Positions 38,077 to 50,645 are shown, counted from the stretch's first letter. The stretch is 64,000 bases of DNA from Luzula sylvatica (GCA_946800325.1 OX326961.1:15064215-15128214), one strand, 5' to 3'. Notes: a model not told the origin generated them from the letters alone. Numbers and translations are program-made.

Positions 38077-38860
38077 GGAACGATTTCTCTACGAGCTCGT
38101 GTACGCATTCGTCGATTACGTCCAATGTGTTGAGATCCAAAGTACCTACATTTGACTTATCCTTGTCAAAAATATGAATTTTTATTACCTCTTCGTCGAT
38201 TTGCATGGTGAGCTCTCCCGCATGGACATCGATCTTTGTTCGAGCCGTCTTGAGAAAGGGCCTTCCTAGAATCACCACACTTGCGTCGTGACTCGCCTTG
38301 TTCATGTCGAGCACATAGAAGTCCGCGGGGAAGTAAAGGCCATCAACCGTGATGATTACGTCTTCGACCATTCCCAACGGTCGCGTCGTCGATTGGTCGG
38401 CCAAATGAATAACGGAACTTATTTCATCGAGAGGGCCGAGATCCGATTCTTGGAAGATCGAGAAGGGCATCACGTTGATCGAAGCCCCGAGGTCTAGCAT
38501 GCACCGAGGGATTTCGTGTTGTCCAATTTTCGCCGAGATAGCAAACATCCCCGGATCCTTGTACTTGTGCGGGAGCCGTAAAATCGCCGAGATGTTCTCC
38601 CCCACACTTAACACTTCGTCACCTTTCTTCCTCCTTGGCTTTGTGGCGAGCGATTTGAGAATCTTCCCCATTCGTGGTACCTCGACAATAGCATCAATAA
38701 GCGGCATTCTCACCTCGCAATTCTTCAAAATCGCGAGCATCTTATCGTTGCTTGGCTCGGTTGGCTTCGGGAGTCGGCTCGGGTACGGTGGATTGACTAG
38801 AATCACTTCGCTTTCCTTGGCTTGTACCGGCTCCTTCTCTTTCGGTATCGGTTGCTCGAC
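37832..38860 (-). pseudogene. Athila-like aspartic protease segment, cut off by a stop and a frameshift
   Basis: This frame is the direct continuation of gag (same frame, after the TGA at 38861-38863) and has no proper ATG of its own, so it was part of one gag-pro-pol reading frame. The retroviral-type protease active site is DLGAS, about 105 residues after the apparent start at 38806, followed by the VVILGRPFL motif near 38265. After EVPMQR the frame runs into Arg-rich nonsense, while the correct continuation (a Glu-rich linker and then RT) is in the pol frame. That places a frameshift at about 38000-38030. The protease itself looks complete. Confidence 0.85.
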
Positions 38861-40369
38861 TCATACCGGAACTTCGATCTCATTTTCTTCGTGCACCTTC
38901 TTTCCTTGTTTCGAGCTTTCACCTATTTCCCGTCCACTTCGTAGGTCGATCGCGTTTACGTGCCTTTGCTCGGGAGGGGCCAATGCTTGTGCTTGGAGTC
39001 TCGATGCTCCTTGCGTCTCGATCACGTTCACCCGCATGGTAATTTGCGTTATTTGAGTCTCGAGGGTCCCCATGTGTCGATTCGTGTTCGCGATTTCGCT
39101 CTTGAACTCTTGCCTTAATCCCGATACCTCTTGCTTCAACGAGTCCACATTGTTACCGATCTTCTTTTCCATTGAGGTCATCATATTCATCATGCCTTCC
39201 ATCATTGACTTGAGATCTGGCTCTTGTGCTTGCGGCGGCTTCGCTTGCGTGGCATTCGGATGTTGGTATGTGTTCGGTTTTTGGAATTGTTGTCGGTTCG
39301 GGTCGGGTTGAGCATTGTTTGGATTCGACCACGAGAAATTCGGATGATTGCGGTAGTTCGGGTTGAATGTGTTCGACCCGTGATATGCGGCGTTGACTTC
39401 TTCGGTTATGCTCGGGCATTCATTCGAGTAATGGGTCGTCGCACTACAAACCCCGCATTTCTTCACTTCCTCCTTTCCTAATGCCTTCATGATCGTATCG
39501 AGTTTGGAATTGAGTGCGTCGACGTTGGCATCTATCGAGTTCACCCCGCAACCCGTTCCTCGTCTCGATTGCGAATTCGAGGCCATCACTTCGAGTAGTC
39601 CTTTGATTTCTTCGATTTGTTTGTTCGCGATGCTTCCCCCCGCGTAGGCATTGAGGAATTGGTAGTCGGTGTTGGACATTCCACTTATGAATTGGTTGTA
39701 GACTAACTCGACTCGGAGGCAATTGGTCGGCAACTCCTCCATCATCTTCGTGAACCGCTCGAAATATTCGTGATACGCTTCGTTCGGCTTTTGTGTAATT
39801 GCCAAGAGGTCCCTCGTGATGTTTGTCGTTCGGGCGGCCGAGTAGTACTTCTCTTTTAAAATGTTCGAGATGTCGGTGAAGGTTGAAGCCTCTTGGTCCC
39901 TTCGGAGCGAATAGTACCAATCTCGTGCTCCGTCAACTAAAGAATACGGAAAATACAAAAGACGAATTTCATTAAATAAGTCATGACTTGCATATATATT
40001 TAATTGAATCTTAAAATTCTTCAAATGTTTATTAGGGTTTTCGGTTGCTTTTCCGTGAAAGACAGGTAAAGAGCCTATAATGCTCGTGTCCGGCCTAAAA
40101 TCCGGTAAATTCGGTCTAATGAAGTTGTGGTTCTCTTCCACAAATTGTGGGGCCATGAGTTCCCTCAAAGTTTTCGGTCTTGGTGGAACCGGAATGTCAC
40201 CCATTTTATCAATTGAAATAGAGAGAGAAGAAGATTTAGGATGTTGAGATGTAGCGGTCTCTTGATCTTCTTGTGTTCGTCGTTTGCTCTTCTTAGAGCT
40301 CTCGTTCTTCTTCCCGTGTTCTTGGACTTGAGGTTGAAGTTTGGCTGTCTGCGATCTCGTAATTGGCAT
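38861..40369 (-). CDS. Athila-like gag (capsid and nucleocapsid)
   Basis: The first true ATG is at 40369 (MPITRSQTAK); the open frame extends four codons upstream only through a GTG. About 502 residues. The retrotransposon gag (capsid) domain spans roughly residues 100-270, with LPVFHGKATENP at its start and DGARDWYYSLRRD in the core. A CCHC zinc knuckle of form C-x2-C-x4-H-x4-C is at about 305-318. A Pro/Asn/Gln-rich linker and a helical segment near the C-terminus follow. The frame ends in TGA at 38861-38863, but the same frame continues into the protease, so this stop looks like a mutation (CGA to TGA is the simple possibility) rather than a normal gag end. The leader between primer site and ATG is 108 bp. 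Confidence 0.9.
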   Translation of the reverse strand: MPITRSQTAKLQPQVQEHGKKNESSKKSKRRTQEDQETATSQHPKSSSLSISIDKMGDIPVPPRPKTLRELMAPQFVEENHNFIRPNLPDFRPDTSIIGSLPVFHGKATENPNKHLKNFKIQLNIYASHDLFNEIRLLYFPYSLVDGARDWYYSLRRDQEASTFTDISNILKEKYYSAARTTNITRDLLAITQKPNEAYHEYFERFTKMMEELPTNCLRVELVYNQFISGMSNTDYQFLNAYAGGSIANKQIEEIKGLLEVMASNSQSRRGTGCGVNSIDANVDALNSKLDTIMKALGKEEVKKCGVCSATTHYSNECPSITEEVNAAYHGSNTFNPNYRNHPNFSWSNPNNAQPDPNRQQFQKPNTYQHPNATQAKPPQAQEPDLKSMMEGMMNMMTSMEKKIGNNVDSLKQEVSGLRQEFKSEIANTNRHMGTLETQITQITMRVNVIETQGASRLQAQALAPPEQRHVNAIDLRSGREIGESSKQGKKVHEENEIEVPV

Positions 40370-40477
40370 GTGATTCTTCACTCACCTAAAAAATAGTCAC
40401 AAGAAACAACAAGAAGTGATTAATCGATTTCAAAAACTTAATTTTCAAAAATTCTAATCGTAATTGACTTAAAAACC

Positions 40478-40497
40478 GCTCCCCGGCAGCGGCGCCA
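40478..40497 (-). other. Primer-binding site of the Athila-like element
   Basis: On the minus strand TGGCGCCGCTGCCGGGGAGC starts 3 bp after the LTR end TTATCA. It is identical to that of the nested element and is the site where a tRNA (thought to be tRNA-Asp) primes minus-strand synthesis. Confidence 0.9.
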
Positions 40498-40500
40498 TTT

Positions 40501-42067
40501 TGATAACGGGTTTTTGGCTAACACTTATGTTATATCGTTGAATAAAAACACCGTAAATCAAACAAGAAACATGTGAATACTAAAGATTGTATAGACTAAG
40601 TATGTAAGGATTCGTTCCACAAGGAGCTATTGCGTCAAAATATGATTAAACTTCAGATCTTTAAAATAATTATTTTGAAGTTTCCAAAATTAATGAAAAT
40701 TTGTCTAGGTATAGGTCTGAATCTTATAAAACTTATCCTAAAATTTCAAACAATTTGGACAAAGGAATAAAAAGTTATCAACGAATTACAATCAGGTCTC
40801 TGAAAAACAGTCTCTGGAAACAGCAGGTTTTCAGTTTAAGTGATAGTTTTCAAAAATTCATATCAATTCAAATATTTCATGAAATTCAACGATTCAAAAA
40901 GTTCCCGAAACTAGAAATCAAGATCTACGCAATGAAATAAAAAAATTTAACTTTCCAGATATGGAAGGGATCGTGAAAATTGACAAGTTTAGAAGGTTTT
41001 AGAAACAAGATTCAAGGGCAATCAAGGCAGTAATTTAAATAAGAAAATCGATTTAACTACTAAAATTCTCGAGTTTATTAATCAACGCAAGAAATATTCA
41101 AAACAAATACAACCGAAAGAATTAAAATAAAAGAAGGGTAACACCTATGCAAGTCCTAGAACGCCTAGAACTCGTTGTCGATGATGCCCCGTGAACCCGG
41201 CTAAACGCTAGCTCGAATTTCCGTCTTCTTCTACGTCGATCCTCCCGAATTGCCGAAGAACGCCTTCCGTAATATGATAGATCTAGTTCGTGTCGAGATG
41301 GAGCAAGCACGCCTTCCTCCAAATCTGCACGTTTGCAATCCTAGGGTTGAGAACGCCTCCACCCAAAGAACGGCTCTTGAAGATTTACTCTTTTCGGTTG
41401 TATTGAATTTCTGGATGAGTTTGTAGAGAGAGAGAGAGTAGAAAATATGATGATTTGGTCCTGACCAAGGGGTCCAATTTATAGGCTTGATACTCCTCTT
41501 GATTGTAAAGGGTAATTATGGAAGGTTTTGGGGCTGGATGAGGGAGAATTGGAAGGTTTTGGGACTGGATGAGGGAGAAATGGAAGGTTTTGGGGAGCAA
41601 CAAATCAACTAAGAAGGCAACAAATCAATCTAAAGGAGGCCACAAATCAATCTAAAGAAGGCAACAAATTAGCTTGTTGGGGCTTGTGCATGGGCTGAGA
41701 GCTGGGGCTAGGCGTGGGCTGTGAGATTTGCCTGCGCGGGCTGTGAATTTTGCCTCTGCGGCCAGGCCCTGTGCGTTGCAGCAGTTTGGTGATCTTCTTC
41801 TTTTGTTTTTGCCTTTCCCGCCTCGATCTTTCACCAAATATATCGATGTGATATATCGTTTTGACTGTCTTCAGCGTGCCGGAGGCAATGGTGCTGACCA
41901 AATTCCCAAATTATTCTTCTATCTCCTGAAAATAGGCAAAGAACACATTAGTGTAGAAATATTCATGATGTTTGAAATATGTATCATAAAAGCATAGAAT
42001 ATAACTTCACAAGGGCTAAAATCCCCTAAATAAGACTCGTAAAACGTGTTTCATTTGCCTCACATCA
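40501..42067 (-). repeat. 5' LTR of the Athila-like element
   Basis: 1567 bp, same ends as the 3' LTR. TATA-like TATAAAT lies at 41477-41483 on the minus strand. It is followed outward not by array but by 33 bp made of element sequence (42068-42100). Confidence 0.95.
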
Positions 42068-42100
42068 AATACCCTCATAAAAGCATAGAATATAACTTCC
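42068..42100. other. Filler DNA at the right junction of the Athila-like element
   Basis: AATACCC repeats the first seven bases found beside the 3' LTR (the polypurine side). It is followed at 42075-42099 by a perfect 25-bp copy of LTR sequence also found at 41984-42008. The array begins after it. Confidence 0.9.
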
Positions 42101-42199
42101 TAGCCAGATAACTAACTAACTAACTAACTAACAAACTACCAAACTTACAAACTACATACCCACTAACTAACTAACTAACTAACAAATTAACTAACAAAT

Positions 42200-42231
<32 letters not shown>

Positions 42232-42674
42232 AAATAACTAGCTAACTAGCTAGCTACCTAGCTAGCTGACTAACTAACTAACTAACTACCTACCTTCATG
42301 CATACCCACTAACTAACTAACTAACTAACGAACTATTTAACTAACTAATTATCTAACTAATTAACTAACTAACTATCTGACTAACTAACTACTTGCTAAC
42401 TAACTAACTAACTAACTAATTAACTAACTAATTATTAACTAATTAATTAACTAACTAACTAACTAATTAACTAACTAACTAACTAGCCAAATAACTAACT
42501 AACTGACTAGCTAACTAACAAACAAACAAACTAATTTAGCTAACTGTTTAACTAACTAACTAACTAACTAAATAACTAACTAATTAACTAACTGACTACT
42601 AGCTAACTAACAAACTAACTAACTGATTAACAAACTAACTTACTAACTAACTAACTACTAGCTCACTAACTAAC

Positions 42675-42705
<31 letters not shown>

Positions 42706-42711
42706 TTAACG

Positions 42712-42750
<39 letters not shown>

Positions 42751-43247
42751 CACTAGCTAACTAACTAACAAACTAACTAATTAACTAACTTACTAACTAA
42801 CTACCTTCATACATACCTATTAACTAACTAATTAACTAACTACCTAACTTACTAATTAACTAACTACCTTCCTACAAACCCACTAACTAACCAACTAACT
42901 AATTAAGTAAGTAACTAACTACCTAACAAACAATTTTCATACATGCCTATTAACTAACTGACTAACTAAGTAACTAATTAACTAAGTAACTAACTACCTA
43001 CCAACCTTCCTACATACCCACTAACTAACTAACTAAATAACTAACTAACAAACTACTAGCTAACTAACTAACTAACTAACTAAATAACTAAATAATTGAC
43101 TAACTAACTAACTAACTAACTAACTAACAATTTAACTAACTAACTTCCTTCTTATATACATATTAACAAACTAACAAACAAAGAAACTAACTAACTAACT
43201 AATTAACTAACTAACTAACTAACTAGCTACCTTCCTACATACCCACT
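42101..43247 (-). repeat. Tetranucleotide array, CTAA (block 7)
   Basis: Its first 550 bp repeat the island order of 25960-26600 on the other side of the element, so the flank is duplicated. It ends abruptly in CTACATACCCACT and switches strand. No gene. Confidence 0.97.
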
Positions 43248-43872
43248 TAGTTAGCTAGTAGTTAGTTAGTTAGTTAAATAGTTAGTCCATTAGTTTGTTA
43301 ATTAGTTTGTTAGTTAGTTAGATAGTGGGTATGTAGGAAGGTAAGTAGTTAGTTAGTTGGCTAGTTAGTTAGTTAGTTAGTTTATTAGTTAGTGGGTATG
43401 TACGAAGGTACTTAGTTAGTTAGTTAGTTAGTTATGTTGTTAGTTAATTAGTTAGTGAGTTAGTTAGTTAGTTAATATTTATATAAGAAGGTAGTTAGTT
43501 AGATAGTTAGATAGTTAGTTAATTAGTTAATTTGTTAGTTAGTTATCTAGTAGTTAGTTAGTTAGTTAGGTAGTTAGTTAGTGAATATGTATGTTGGAAG
43601 GAAGTTAGTTAGTCGGTTAGTTAGCTAGTAGTAAGTTATCTAGTTAGTTAGTTAATTAGATAGTTAGTTAGTTAGTAAATTAATTAGTTAGTGGGTATGT
43701 AGGAAGGTACCTAGTTAGTTACTTATTTAATTAGTTAGTTAGTTAGTTAGTTAGTCAGTTAGTTTGTTAATATGTATATAAGAAGGAAGTTAGTTAGTTA
43801 AATTGTTAGTTAGTTAGTTAGTTATCTATTAGTTAGTTAGTTAGTTAGTTAGTTAGTCAATTAGTTAGTTAT

Positions 43873-43908
<36 letters not shown>

Positions 43909-44467
43909 CTAGTAGTTTGTTAGTTAGTTATTTAGTTAGTTAGTTAGTGGGTATGTAGGAACGTAGGTAGTTAGTTAGTTAGTTAGTTAATTATTTAGTT
44001 ATATAGTTAGTTAGGTAGTTAATAGGTATGTAGGAAAATTGTTAGTTAGTTAGTTAGTTAGTTAGTTACTTAATTAGTTAGTTGTTTAGTTAGTGGGTTT
44101 GTAGGAAGGTAGTTAGTTAATTAGTAAGTTAGGTAGTTAGTTAATTAGTTAGTTAATAGGTATGTATGAAGGTAGTTAGTTAGTAAGTTAGTTAATTAGT
44201 TAGTTAGTTAGTCAGCTAGTGGTTAGTTTGTTAGTTAGTTAGTTTGTTAGTTAGTTAATTAGTTAGTTAGTTAGTTAGTTAGCTAGTTAGTTAGTTACTT
44301 AGTTAGTTACTTAGTTAGTTAGTGAGCTAGTAGTTAGTTAGTTAGTTAATAAGTTAGTTTGTTAATCAGTTAGTTAGTATGTTAGTTAGCTAGTAGTTAG
44401 TTAATTAATTAGTTAGTTATTTAGTTAGTTAGTTAGTTAGTTAAACAGTTAGCTAATTAGTTTCTTT

Positions 44468-44501
<34 letters not shown>

Positions 44502-44560
44502 GGGTATGTAGTTTGTTAGTTAGTAAGTTAGTTAGTAAGTTAGTTAGTTAGTTATTTGGC

Positions 44561-44594
<34 letters not shown>

Positions 44595-45479
44595 ATTTGA
44601 TAGCTAGTAGTTAGATAGTCAGTTAGTTAGTTAGTCAGATAGTTAGTTAGTTAGTTAATTAGTTAGATAATTAGTTAGTTAATTAGTTCGATCGTTTGTT
44701 AGTTAGTTAGTGGGTATGCATGAAGGTAGTTAGTTAGTTAGATAGTTAGTTAGTTAGCTAGCTAGCTAGGTAGTTAGTCATTAGTTAATTAGTTAGTTAG
44801 GTAATGGGTATGTAGTCAGTTAGCTAGTTAGTTAGTTAGTTAGTTAGTTAGTTATTTGTCTAGTTAGTTAGTTAGTTAGATAATCAGCTAGTTAGTTAGT
44901 TAGTTAGTTAGCTCGTAGTTAGTTAGTTAGTTAGATAGTTAGTTAATTAGTTAGTTAGCTAGTAGTTAGTTAGTTAGTTAAATAGTTAGTTAATTAGTTA
45001 GTTAATTAGTTTGTTAGTTAGTTAGTTAGATAGTGGGTATGTAGGAAGGTAGTTTGTTAGTTAGTTGGCTAGTTAGTTAGTTAGTTAGTTAGTTAATTAG
45101 TGGGTATGTACGAAGGTACTTAGTTAGTTAGTTAGTTAGTTAGTTAGTTGGGTTGTTAGTTAATTAGTTAGTTAGTTAGTCATTAGTTAATTAGTTAGTT
45201 AGTTAGTTAGTTAATGCGTATGTAGTCAGTTAGCTAGTTAGTTAGTTAGTTAGTTAGTTAGTTATTTGTCTAGTTAGTTAGTTAGTTAGATAATCAGCTA
45301 GTTAGTTAGTTAGTTAGTTAGCTCGTAGTTAGTTAGTTAGTTAGATAGTCAGTTAATTAGTTAGTTAGCTAGTAGTTAGTTAGTTAGTTAAATAGTTAGT
45401 TAATTAGTTAGTTAATTAGTTTGTTAGTTAGTTAGTTAGATAGTGGGTATGTAGGAAGGTAGTTTGTTAGTTAGTTGGC

Positions 45480-45511
<32 letters not shown>

Positions 45512-45624
45512 GGGTATGTACGAAGGTACTTAGTTAGTCAGTTAGTAAGTTAGTTGGGTTGTTAGTTAATTAGTTAGTTAGTTAGTTAATATTTATGTAA
45601 GAAGGTAGTTGGTTAGATAGTTAG

Positions 45625-45663
<39 letters not shown>

Positions 45664-45848
45664 TCTAGTAGTTAGTTAATTAGTTAGTTAGTTAATAGGT
45701 ATGTTGGGAGGTAGTTCGTTAGTCGGTTAGTCAGCTAGTAGTAAGTTAGCTAGTTAGTTAGTCAATTAGTTGGTTAGTTAGTTACTTAGTAAATTAATTA
45801 GTTTGTGGGTATATAGGAAGGTAGGTAGATAGCTAGTTAGTTAGTTAA

Positions 45849-45883
<35 letters not shown>

Positions 45884-46491
45884 ATATGTATATAAGAAGG
45901 AAGTTAGTTAGTTAAATAGTTAGTTAGTTAGTTAGTTATCTATTAGTTAGTTAGTTAGTTAGTTAGTTAGTCAATTAGTTAGTTATTTAGTTAGTTAGTT
46001 AGTCAGCTAGTAGTTAGTTATTTAGTTCGTTAGTTAGTGGGTATGCAGGAAGGTAGGTAGTTAGTTTGTTAGTTAGTTTGCTACTTAGCTAGTAGTCAGT
46101 TAGTTAGTTATGTAGTTAATTAGTTAGTTAATTAGTTAATTAGTTAGTGGGTATGTAGTTAGTTGGTTAGTTAGTAAGTTAGTTAGTTATCTAGTAGTTA
46201 GTTAGTTAGTTAGTTAATTAGTTAGTTAGTTAGTCAATATGTACGTAGAAAGGTAGTTAGTTAGTTAGTTAGTTTGCTAATAGTTAGTTAGTTACTTAGT
46301 TCATTAGTTAGTTAGTTAGTGAGTTAGTTAGTAAATTAGTTAGGTAGTGGGTATATTAGGAAGGTAGCTGGTTAGTTAGTCAGTTAGCTAATTAGTTTGT
46401 TAGTTAGTTAGTTAGCTAGTTAGTTGGTTAGTTAGTTAGTTAATATTTATATAAGAAGGTTGTTAGTTATTTAAGTTAAATAAAAAGGTAA

Positions 46492-46528
<37 letters not shown>

Positions 46529-46844
46529 GGGTATGTAGGAAGGTAGTTAGTTAGTTAGTCAGTCGGTTAGTTAGTTAGTTAGTTAGTTAGTTAAGTTGTT
46601 AGTTAATTAGTTAGTTAGTTATTTAGTTAGTTAGTTAGTTAATAGTTATGTAAGAAGGTAGTTAGCTCGATAGTTAGATAGTTAGTTAATTAGTTAGTTA
46701 GTTAGTTATCTAGTAGTTAGTTAGTTAGTTAGTTAGTTAGTGAATAGGTATGTTAGAAGGTAGTTAGTTAGTCGGTTAGTTAGCTAGTAGTAAGTTAGCT
46801 AGTTAGTTAGATAATTAGTTAGTTAGTTAGTTAGTTAGTTATCT

Positions 46845-46878
<34 letters not shown>

Positions 46879-47825
46879 CAATTAGTTAGTTATTTAGTTA
46901 GTTAGTTAGTTAGTTAGCTAGTAGTTTGTTAGTTAGTTATTTAGTTAGTTAGTTAGTGGGTATGTAGGAAGGTAGGTAGGTACTTAGTTAGTTAGTTAAT
47001 TTGTTAGTAAGTTAGTTAGTTAGTCAATAGGTATGTAGGAAAATAGTTAGTTAGTTAGTTAGTCAGTTTGTTACTTAATTAGTTAGTTGGTTAGTTAGTG
47101 GGTTTGTAGGAAGGTAGTTAGTTAATTAGTAAGTTAGGTAGTTAGTTAATTGGTTAGTTAATAGGTATGTATGAAGGTAGTTAGTAAGTAAGTTAGTTAA
47201 TTAGTTAGATAGTTAGTAAGCTAGTGGTTAGTTAGTTAGTTAGTTAGTTAGTTAATTTAGTTAATTAGTTTGTTAATTAGTTAGTTAGTTTGTTAGTTAG
47301 CTTGTTAGTAAGTTACTTAGTTAGTTAGTGAGCTAGTAGTTAGTTAGTTAGTTAGTTAGAAAGTTAGTTTGTTAATCAGTTAGTTAGCTAGTAGTTAGTT
47401 AGTGAATTAGTTAGTTATTTAGTTAGTTAGTTAGTTAAACAGTTGGCTAATTAGTTTGTTTGTTTGTTAGTTAGTTTGTTAGTTAGTGGGTATGTAGTCA
47501 GTTAGTTAGTTAGTTAGTTAGTTAGTTATTTGGCTAGTTAGTTAGTTAGTTAGTTAGTTAGTTAATTAGTTAGTTAGTTAGTTAGTTAGTCAATTAGTTA
47601 GTTAGTTAGTTAATTAGTTAGTTAGTTAATTAGTTAGTTAGTTAGTTAGTTTGTTAGGTAGTAGTTAGTCAGTTAGTTTGTTAGTTAGTTAATATGTATA
47701 TAAGAAGGTAGTTAGTTAGTTAGTTAAATAAAAAGTTAAATAGTTAGTTACTTAGTTAGTTGGTTAGTTAGTTAGTTAGTTAATTAGTTAGTTATTCAAT
47801 TAATTAGTTAGTTAGTTAGCTAGTG

Positions 47826-47866
<41 letters not shown>

Positions 47867-47954
47867 GTAGTTGGTGGGTATGTAGGAAGGTAGTTAATTA
47901 GTTCGTTCGTTAGTTAGTTAGTTAGATAGTTAGTTAATAGGTATGTAGGAATAC

Positions 47955-47997
<43 letters not shown>

Positions 47998-48035
47998 GGG
48001 CTTGTAGGAAGGTAGTTAGTTAGTTAGTTAGTTAA

Positions 48036-48078
<43 letters not shown>

Positions 48079-48094
48079 ATAGGTATGTAGGAAG

Positions 48095-48133
<39 letters not shown>

Positions 48134-48884
48134 ATTAGTTAGATATTTAGTTAGTTAGTAGGTTTGTAGGAAGGTAGTTAAGTAATTAGTTAGTCAGGTA
48201 GGTAATTAGTTAGTTTGCTAATAGGTATGAATGAAGGTAGTTAGTTAGTTAATTAGTTAACTAATGAATTGGCTAATTAGTTAGTTAGTATGTTAGTTAA
48301 TTAGTTAATTAGTTAGTTAATTAGTTAGTTAGTTAGTTAGTGAGCTAGTAGTTAGTTAGTTAGTTAGTTAGTTAGTGAGTTAGTTAGTTAATCAGTTAGT
48401 TAGTTAGTTAGCCAGTAGTTAGTTAGTTTGTTAGTTAAATAGTTAGTTAATTAATTTGTTAGTTATTGAGTTGGTTATTTAGTTAGCTATTAGTAAGTTA
48501 GTTGAATAGTCAGTCCAGTAGTTAGCTAGTTAGTTAGTTAGTTAGTTAGATAATGGGTATGTCGGAAGGTAGTTAGTGAGTTAGTTAGTTAGTTAGTCAG
48601 TTTAGTTAGTTAGTTAGCTAGTAGTTAGTTAGTTAGCTAGTTAGTTAATTAGATAGTTTGTGGGTATGTAGAAGGTAGGTAGTTAGTTAGTTAATAAGTT
48701 ATTTATTTATTTAGTTATTTAGTTAGTTAGTTAGTTAGTTATCTAGTAGTTGGTTAGTTAGTTATCTAGTTAGTTATTCAGTTAGTTAGTTAGTTAGTTA
48801 TTTAGTTAGTTACTTACTTAGCTAGTTAGTCTGTTAGATAGTTCGTGGGTATGTAGGAAGGCGGTTAGTTAGTTAGGTCGTTAA

Positions 48885-48915
<31 letters not shown>

Positions 48916-49038
48916 GTACTTAGTTAGTTATTTAGTTAGTTAGTTAGCTAGCTCATAATTAGTTAGTTAGTTATTTAATGGGCATGTAGGAAGGTAGTAA
49001 GTTAGCTAGTTAATAGGTATGTAGGAATATTGTTAGTA

Positions 49039-49072
<34 letters not shown>

Positions 49073-49542
49073 ATAGCTAGTAGTTAGATCGTCAGTTAGT
49101 TAGTTAGTCAGATAGTTAGTTAGTTAATTAGTTAGATAATTAGTTAGTTAATTAGTTCGATCGTTTGTTAGTTAGTTAGTGGGTATGCATAAAGGTAGTT
49201 AGTTAGTTAGATAGTTAGTTAGTTAGCTAGCTAGGTAGTTAGTCATTAGTTAATTAGTTAGTTAGTTAGTTAGTTAATGGGTATGTAGTCAGTTAGCTAG
49301 TTAGTTAGTGAATTAGTTAGTCAGTTATTTGTCTAGTTAGTTAGTTAGTTAGATAATCAGCTAGTTAGATAGTTAGTTAGTTAGCTAGTAGTTAGTTAGT
49401 TAGTAAGTTAGTTAGTTAATTAGTTAGTTAGCTAGTAGTTAGTTAGTTAGTTAAATAGTTAGTTAATTAGTCAGTTAATTAGTTTGTTAGTTAGTTAGTT
49501 AGATAGTGGGTCTGTAGGAAGGTAGTTTGTTAGTTAGTTGGC

Positions 49543-49574
<32 letters not shown>

Positions 49575-49671
49575 GGGTATGTACGAAGGTACTTAGTTAG
49601 TTAATTAGTTAGTTAGTTAGTTAATATTTATGTAAGAAGGTAGTTGGTTAGATAGTTAGATAGTTAGTTAA

Positions 49672-49702
<31 letters not shown>

Positions 49703-49977
49703 TCTAGTAGTTAGTTAATTAGTTAGTTAGTTAATAGGTATGTTGGAAGGTAGTTAGTTAGTCGGTTAGTCAGCTAGTAGTAAGTTAGCTAGTTAGTTAG
49801 TCAATTAGTTGGTTAGTTAGTTAGTAAATTAATTAGTTTGTGGGTATATAGAAAGGTAGGTAGCTAGCTAGTTAGTTAGTTAATTAGTTAGTTAGTTACT
49901 TAGTTAGTTAGTTAGTTAATATGTATATAAGAAGGAAGTTAGTTAGTTAAATAGTTTGTCAGTTAGTTAGTTATCTA

Positions 49978-50022
<45 letters not shown>

Positions 50023-50612
50023 CAATTAGTTAGTTATTTAGTTAGTTAGTTAGTCAGCTAGTAGTTAGTTATTTAGTTCGTTAGTTAGTGGGTATGCAGG
50101 AAGGTAGGTAGTTAGTTAGTTAGTTAGTTGGCTACTTAGCTAGTAGTCAGTTAGTTAGTTATGTAGTTAATTAGTTAGTTAATTAGTTAATTAGTTAGTG
50201 GGTATGTAGTTAGTTGGTTAGTTAGTAAGTTAGTTTGTTATCTAGTAGTTAGTTAGTTAGTTAATTAGTTAGTTAGTTAGTCAATATGTATGTAGAAAGG
50301 TAGTTAGTTAGTTAGTTAGTTTGCTAATAGTTAGTTAGTTAGTTAGTTTATTAGTTAGTTAGTTAGTGAGTTAGTTAGTAAATTAGCTAGGTAGTGGGTA
50401 TATTAGGAAGGTAGCTGGTTAGTTCGTCAGTTAGCTAATTAGTTTGTTAGTTAGTTAGTTAGCTAGTTAGTTGGTTAGTTGGTTAGTTAATATATATATA
50501 AGAAGGTTGTTAGTTATTTAAGTTAAATAAAAAGGTAAATAGTTAGTTAGTTAGTTAGGTAGTTAGTTAGTTAGTGGGTATGTAGGAAGGTAGTTAGTTA
50601 GTTAGTCGGTCG

Positions 50613-50645
<33 letters not shown>

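Larger units (their letters stand above)
26630..42067 (-). mobile_element. Athila-like Ty3/gypsy LTR retrotransposon, minus strand, with a nested insertion
   Basis: LTRs at 26630-28192 (3' LTR) and 40501-42067 (5' LTR) enclose, on the minus strand, a primer-binding site, gag, protease, RT/RNase H, integrase, a long 3' non-coding region and a polypurine tract. Without the 5404-bp nested element and one 5-bp duplication copy it would be about 10.0 kb. The primer site and the RT sequence are those of the Athila lineage. No env-like ORF follows pol. The two LTRs differ at roughly 30 substitutions plus small indels by eye, about 2 percent. Gag and protease are split by one stop, and protease and pol by a frameshift, so the copy is probably dead. 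It lacks a recognisable target duplication. Confidence 0.93.
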
